From assembly GCA_900767695.1 (NCBI GenBank), contig CAAGAC010000132.1:1-8424 (forward strand): a DNA stretch of 8,424 bases, given 5' to 3'. How positions within the stretch are numbered: position 1 is the first letter of the stretch; every line of letters starts with the position of its first letter. The position numbers and the translations under genes were made by a program. Origin of the DNA: an uncultured Succinivibrio sp. GTDB taxonomy: Bacteria; Pseudomonadota; Gammaproteobacteria; Enterobacterales; Succinivibrionaceae. This document shows positions 6,361-8,424 of the stretch, in pieces. The notes beneath the pieces are model-generated. The model worked only from the letters and a program-made list of their open reading frames with translations. It was not told the DNA's origin and did no database searches.

Positions 6361-7056
6361 TTGAAGGTGCAGAAGCAGAAGATCCTGGTCGTTGACGACG
6401 ACGAGCGCCTGTCGGATCTGGTGGCGACCTACCTGGGCCGCGCAGGCTACGAGGCGGTGATCGCGGGGGATGGGCCATCGGCCCTTGCAAGGCTCTCAGG
6501 CGGCGGGATCTCGCTGATGGTGCTCGACCTCATGATGCCTGGCATGGACGGCCTCGAGGTGTGCGTGAGGGCCAGGGAGAAGACCGACATCCCGATCATC
6601 ATCCTGAGCGCGCGCGACGACGAGCACGACCGCCTGGGCGCGCTCGGGCTGGGCGCGGACGACTACATGACCAAGCCCTTCAGCATGAACGAGCTGATGG
6701 CGAGGATCCGCGCAAGCCTCAGGCGCTACAACGGCGAGCTCAGGCGCGACGCTCCGGTCCGCGCGGGAGGCCTGGTGGTCGACCGCGCCTCCATGAGCGC
6801 CAGCGTCGACGGAAGGAGCGTGCAGCTCACGCCAACCGAGTTCTCGATCCTGGAGGCGCTCGCCTCGGCCCCGGGCCGGGTCTTCACCAGGATGCAGCTG
6901 ATCGAGAAGGCGCAGGGATGCGCCTTCGAGGGATACGAGCGCACCGTGGACTCCCACGTGCGCAACCTCAGGCGCAAGATAGAGCAGGATCCGGCCAGCC
7001 CCCGCTACATCCTCACGGTCTACGGCGCAGGCTACAAGTTCGGAGCGACCAAATGA
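6361..7056 (+). CDS. OmpR-family response regulator
   Basis: This 231-residue DNA-binding regulator has an N-terminal receiver domain with acidic residues 12-15, phospho-acceptor Asp56 in VLDLMMPGMDG, Ser83 and Lys105 (TKPF). A C-terminal winged helix (~128-229) contains LTPTEFSILEALASAPGRVF, the recognition-helix region ERTVDSHVRNLRRKIE and the closing YGAGYKF. It should be phosphorylated by the kinase encoded next, then bind tandem sites such as that at 5593-5610. The start is TTG at 6361, preceded by GAGGGG (6350-6355) at good spacing. A GTG two codons later is possible but too far from that site. Its position between a metal-tail membrane protein and the kinase suggests a CusR/CopR-like role, which is inference. 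Confidence 0.94.
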   Translation: MKVQKQKILVVDDDERLSDLVATYLGRAGYEAVIAGDGPSALARLSGGGISLMVLDLMMPGMDGLEVCVRAREKTDIPIIILSARDDEHDRLGALGLGADDYMTKPFSMNELMARIRASLRRYNGELRRDAPVRAGGLVVDRASMSASVDGRSVQLTPTEFSILEALASAPGRVFTRMQLIEKAQGCAFEGYERTVDSHVRNLRRKIEQDPASPRYILTVYGAGYKFGATK

Positions 7057-8075
7057 AAGCATCGAGGACGCTGGCCTTCAGGCTCACCGCAGTCTCCTTC
7101 ATCCTGAGCGCCGTGGATCTCGCGGTCATACTGCTCATCATGAACGCCCAGATGGCGGGCATGGGAGCAGGGCATGGCGGCGCGTCATTCTTCGGCGTGC
7201 ACTCATCGCTCCTTTGGATCGGCATGATCCTGGTGGCGCTCTCGGCCTGCGTGAACTTCATGGTGTTCAAGGGCGTCTCAAGGCCGCTTGGGCGCCTTGC
7301 CGGCGCGGCAGGCGAGATTGCAGAGGGGCGCTTTGGCGCCACCGTGCCCGAGGAGAGCACTTTCTCGGACATCGCCGCGCTCTCGCGCGCCTTCAACACC
7401 ATGTCGCAGACGCTCGGACGCAACGAGGACAACCGCCGCAAGCTCTTTGCCGGCATCGCCCACGAGCTGCGCACCCCGCTTGCGGTCATAGAGGGCAACC
7501 TCGAGGCCATGGTCGACGACGTCATGGAGCCCACGAAGGAAAGGCTCCTGATGATGCAGGACGAGATCATGCGCGCCATAAGGCTGGTCGGGGATCTGCG
7601 CGATCTCTCGCTTGCCGAGGCGGGCAGGCTGCGCCTTGATCTCAAGCCGGCCGACATCTCGGCCATGCTCTCCCAGGCAGCCGAGCTCATGGAGCCGCTG
7701 GCGGCCGAGCAGGGCATGCGCTTCAAGCTGGATCTTGAAAGCCCGTGCGAGAGGCGCGTGGATCAGGACAGGCTCAGGCAGGTCTTTGCCAACATCTTTT
7801 CAAACTCGATAAGGTGCAGCGGCGGCAGCGTCATCTCGGTCGTGCTCAGGAGGCTTGGGGACGGCAGGGCCGAGGTGCGCATAAGCGACGACGGCAGGGG
7901 GATAGGCGACGAGGATCGCAAGGTGATCTTCGAGTACTTCCGCACCGGCAGCTCCTCGAAAAGGGGCAGCGGCATAGGACTGGCCCTGGCCAGGCAGTTC
8001 GTGCTCTGCCATGGCGGCTCCATCTCCTGCATGAAGGGGCAGGGCGGCGGAACCTGCTTTCGCATCGTGATCTGA
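7053..8075 (+). CDS. HAMP-domain sensor histidine kinase with minimal periplasmic loop
   Basis: This 340-residue inner-membrane kinase is partner to the preceding regulator; its ATG overlaps that gene's stop (ATGA). It has TM1 (~11-30), a short periplasmic loop (31-52), TM2 (~53-72), HAMP (~73-125), a DHp helix with His137 in AHELRTPLAVIEGNLE, and an ATPase domain with N-box FANIFSNSIR, G1 DDGRGIG (279-285) and G2 GSGIG (305-309). The loop is too small for a folded sensor domain but carries Met34, Met37, His41 and His50 (QMAGMGAGHGG, then FFGVH). It could bind a metal directly, or it could sense through the membrane or a partner, with the preceding membrane protein the obvious candidate. All catalytic motifs look intact. 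No clear terminator follows. Confidence 0.93.
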   Translation: MKASRTLAFRLTAVSFILSAVDLAVILLIMNAQMAGMGAGHGGASFFGVHSSLLWIGMILVALSACVNFMVFKGVSRPLGRLAGAAGEIAEGRFGATVPEESTFSDIAALSRAFNTMSQTLGRNEDNRRKLFAGIAHELRTPLAVIEGNLEAMVDDVMEPTKERLLMMQDEIMRAIRLVGDLRDLSLAEAGRLRLDLKPADISAMLSQAAELMEPLAAEQGMRFKLDLESPCERRVDQDRLRQVFANIFSNSIRCSGGSVISVVLRRLGDGRAEVRISDDGRGIGDEDRKVIFEYFRTGSSSKRGSGIGLALARQFVLCHGGSISCMKGQGGGTCFRIVI

Positions 8076-8132
8076 TGCGCAGCGCATTCCGGTGAAGGAT
8101 GCGATGCCATCGGCACTGTTCTGCCACATCTG

Positions 8133-8291
8133 TCAAATGCGGACTAAAGCTTGATGCTCCCGCCCTCGTGCCGCTATGTCATCGAGGCAAATTGCTTTAG
8201 CATCTCCTTTCAGCATCATTGCCAGAATGATGAGCTGACCTTCCGAATTTACGAGCGTGCTAATTCGGTCTGCACGTTCTGGGAATTTCAT
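8133..8291 (-). CDS. small hypothetical protein, 52 aa
   Basis: Read on the minus strand, ATG at 8291-8289 opens MKFPERADRISTLVNSE... and runs 52 codons to TGA. The peptide has a balanced, soluble-looking composition with a hydrophobic helix-like run (QLIILAMMLKG). Its ATG overlaps the TGA of the frame upstream (ATGA), a common sign of translational coupling. There is no good separate ribosome binding site. I do not recognise it, and base composition differs from the window's main genes. It could be a gene remnant or a chance frame. Confidence 0.3.
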   Translation of the reverse strand: MKFPERADRISTLVNSEGQLIILAMMLKGDAKAICLDDIAARGREHQALVRI

Positions 8292-8424
8292 GTGGGTCTT
8301 GCACAAAGTCTGTGGGGTGAATGATCTGTAGAGCGGACAGCAGAAGCTGCAGGGAAGGAAGACAGATTTGACGCGAAAAAAACGGGCCTGAGACAGTAGT
8401 CGCTTCGCTTTAAAAGACAAACAC
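8288..8424 (-). CDS. possible 3' end of an ORF cut by the window edge (right copy)
   Basis: The minus-strand frame is open from the right edge to TGA at 8290-8288 and ends ...ASNLSSFPAASAV...LCARPT, matching the peptide encoded by 1-87 except for the last residue. Differences outside the perfect repeat are silent in this frame. No function is recognisable, and the 44 visible codons are too few to be sure it is coding. Confidence 0.28.
   Translation of the reverse strand, partial: VCLLKRSDYCLRPVFFASNLSSFPAASAVRSTDHSPHRLCARPT
8293..8365 (-). repeat. right arm of a perfect 73-bp inverted repeat
   Basis: This is the exact reverse complement of 10-82. The arms are about 8.2 kb apart and enclose both operons. 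Because the arms are inverted, homologous recombination between them would flip the enclosed segment rather than delete it. The repeat could be the conserved ends of an unseen mobile element, a dispersed genomic repeat, or the 3' ends of two related genes. Confidence 0.93.

Larger units (their letters stand above)
8076..8424. other. less GC-rich flank after the kinase gene
   Basis: This stretch is visibly less GC-rich than the operons and holds the right repeat arm. On the minus strand it contains two short overlapping open frames (8288-8424 and 8133-8291). A hairpin with a 7-bp stem (CATCATT/AATGATG, 8214-8232) has no T run on either strand. A competing plus-strand frame (8154-8324, 56 codons) is also open but looks less protein-like. 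I see no tRNA, CRISPR or recognisable transposase. Confidence 0.5.

Noticed and set aside
6561..7052. Upstream in-frame extension of the kinase gene into the regulator gene
   Set aside because: The extension is a frame-shifted reading of the regulator, rich in Arg/Pro/Gly. The kinase begins naturally at ATG 7053 with TM1 and an ATGA overlap.
8214..8232. Hairpin CATCATT/AATGATG as a terminator for the kinase operon
   Set aside because: It lies about 140 bases past the stop, is AT-rich and weak, and has no T run on either strand.
8368..8396. TTGACG as a -35 promoter box reading out of the window
   Set aside because: No acceptable -10 hexamer lies at 16-19 bp spacing.

Overview
The window carries seven well-supported protein genes, all on the + strand, in two operon-like blocks. 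The DNA is GC-rich. The coding sequences favour G/C at third positions and use AGG and CGC heavily for arginine. The protein families (MetNIQ importer, GlcD-like flavoenzyme, OmpR/HAMP-kinase pair) fit a Gram-negative proteobacterium. A betaproteobacterium of the Sutterella type is my best guess from overall feel, and it is unproven because no rRNA or other marker is present.

Block 1 (399-5531) encodes a methionine-type ABC importer in the order metQ-metN-metI. The solute-binding protein has a secretion signal but no lipobox cysteine. metQ and metN overlap (TGATG) and metI starts one base after metN. An FAD-dependent D-2-hydroxyacid dehydrogenase and a class I/II aminotransferase of the methionine/glutamine-K transaminase type follow. 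If the five genes work together, they could import a methionine-like compound and convert a 2-hydroxy acid through its 2-oxo acid to the amino acid, for example methionine hydroxy analogue or ketomethionine salvage. That pathway is inference from gene content and order. A hairpin sits between the last two genes and a strong stem-loop follows the aminotransferase.

Block 2 (5673-8075) encodes a predicted four-helix membrane protein with a 60-residue tail rich in Met, His and Asp, followed by an OmpR-type response regulator (TTG start) and a HAMP histidine kinase joined by an ATGA overlap. The charge pattern places the tail in the periplasm. The kinase has only a ~22-residue periplasmic loop, which also carries Met and His. 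This looks like a metal-responsive module (Cu/Ag is the simplest guess), and I know of no characterised system with exactly this layout. Upstream lie a direct heptamer repeat with 11-bp spacing (a typical OmpR-family operator geometry) and a terminator-like hairpin that ends just before the ribosome binding site.

The flanks (1-398 and 8076-8424) are non-coding or poorly coding and less GC-rich. A perfect 73-bp inverted repeat (10-82 and 8293-8365) brackets both operons. The bases just outside it differ only at third codon positions of one shared reading frame, so the repeat may be the 3' end of two related genes pointing inward. Between the left arm and metQ there is a possible short leader ORF ending in Met and Cys codons, next to mutually exclusive hairpins, which resembles an attenuator.
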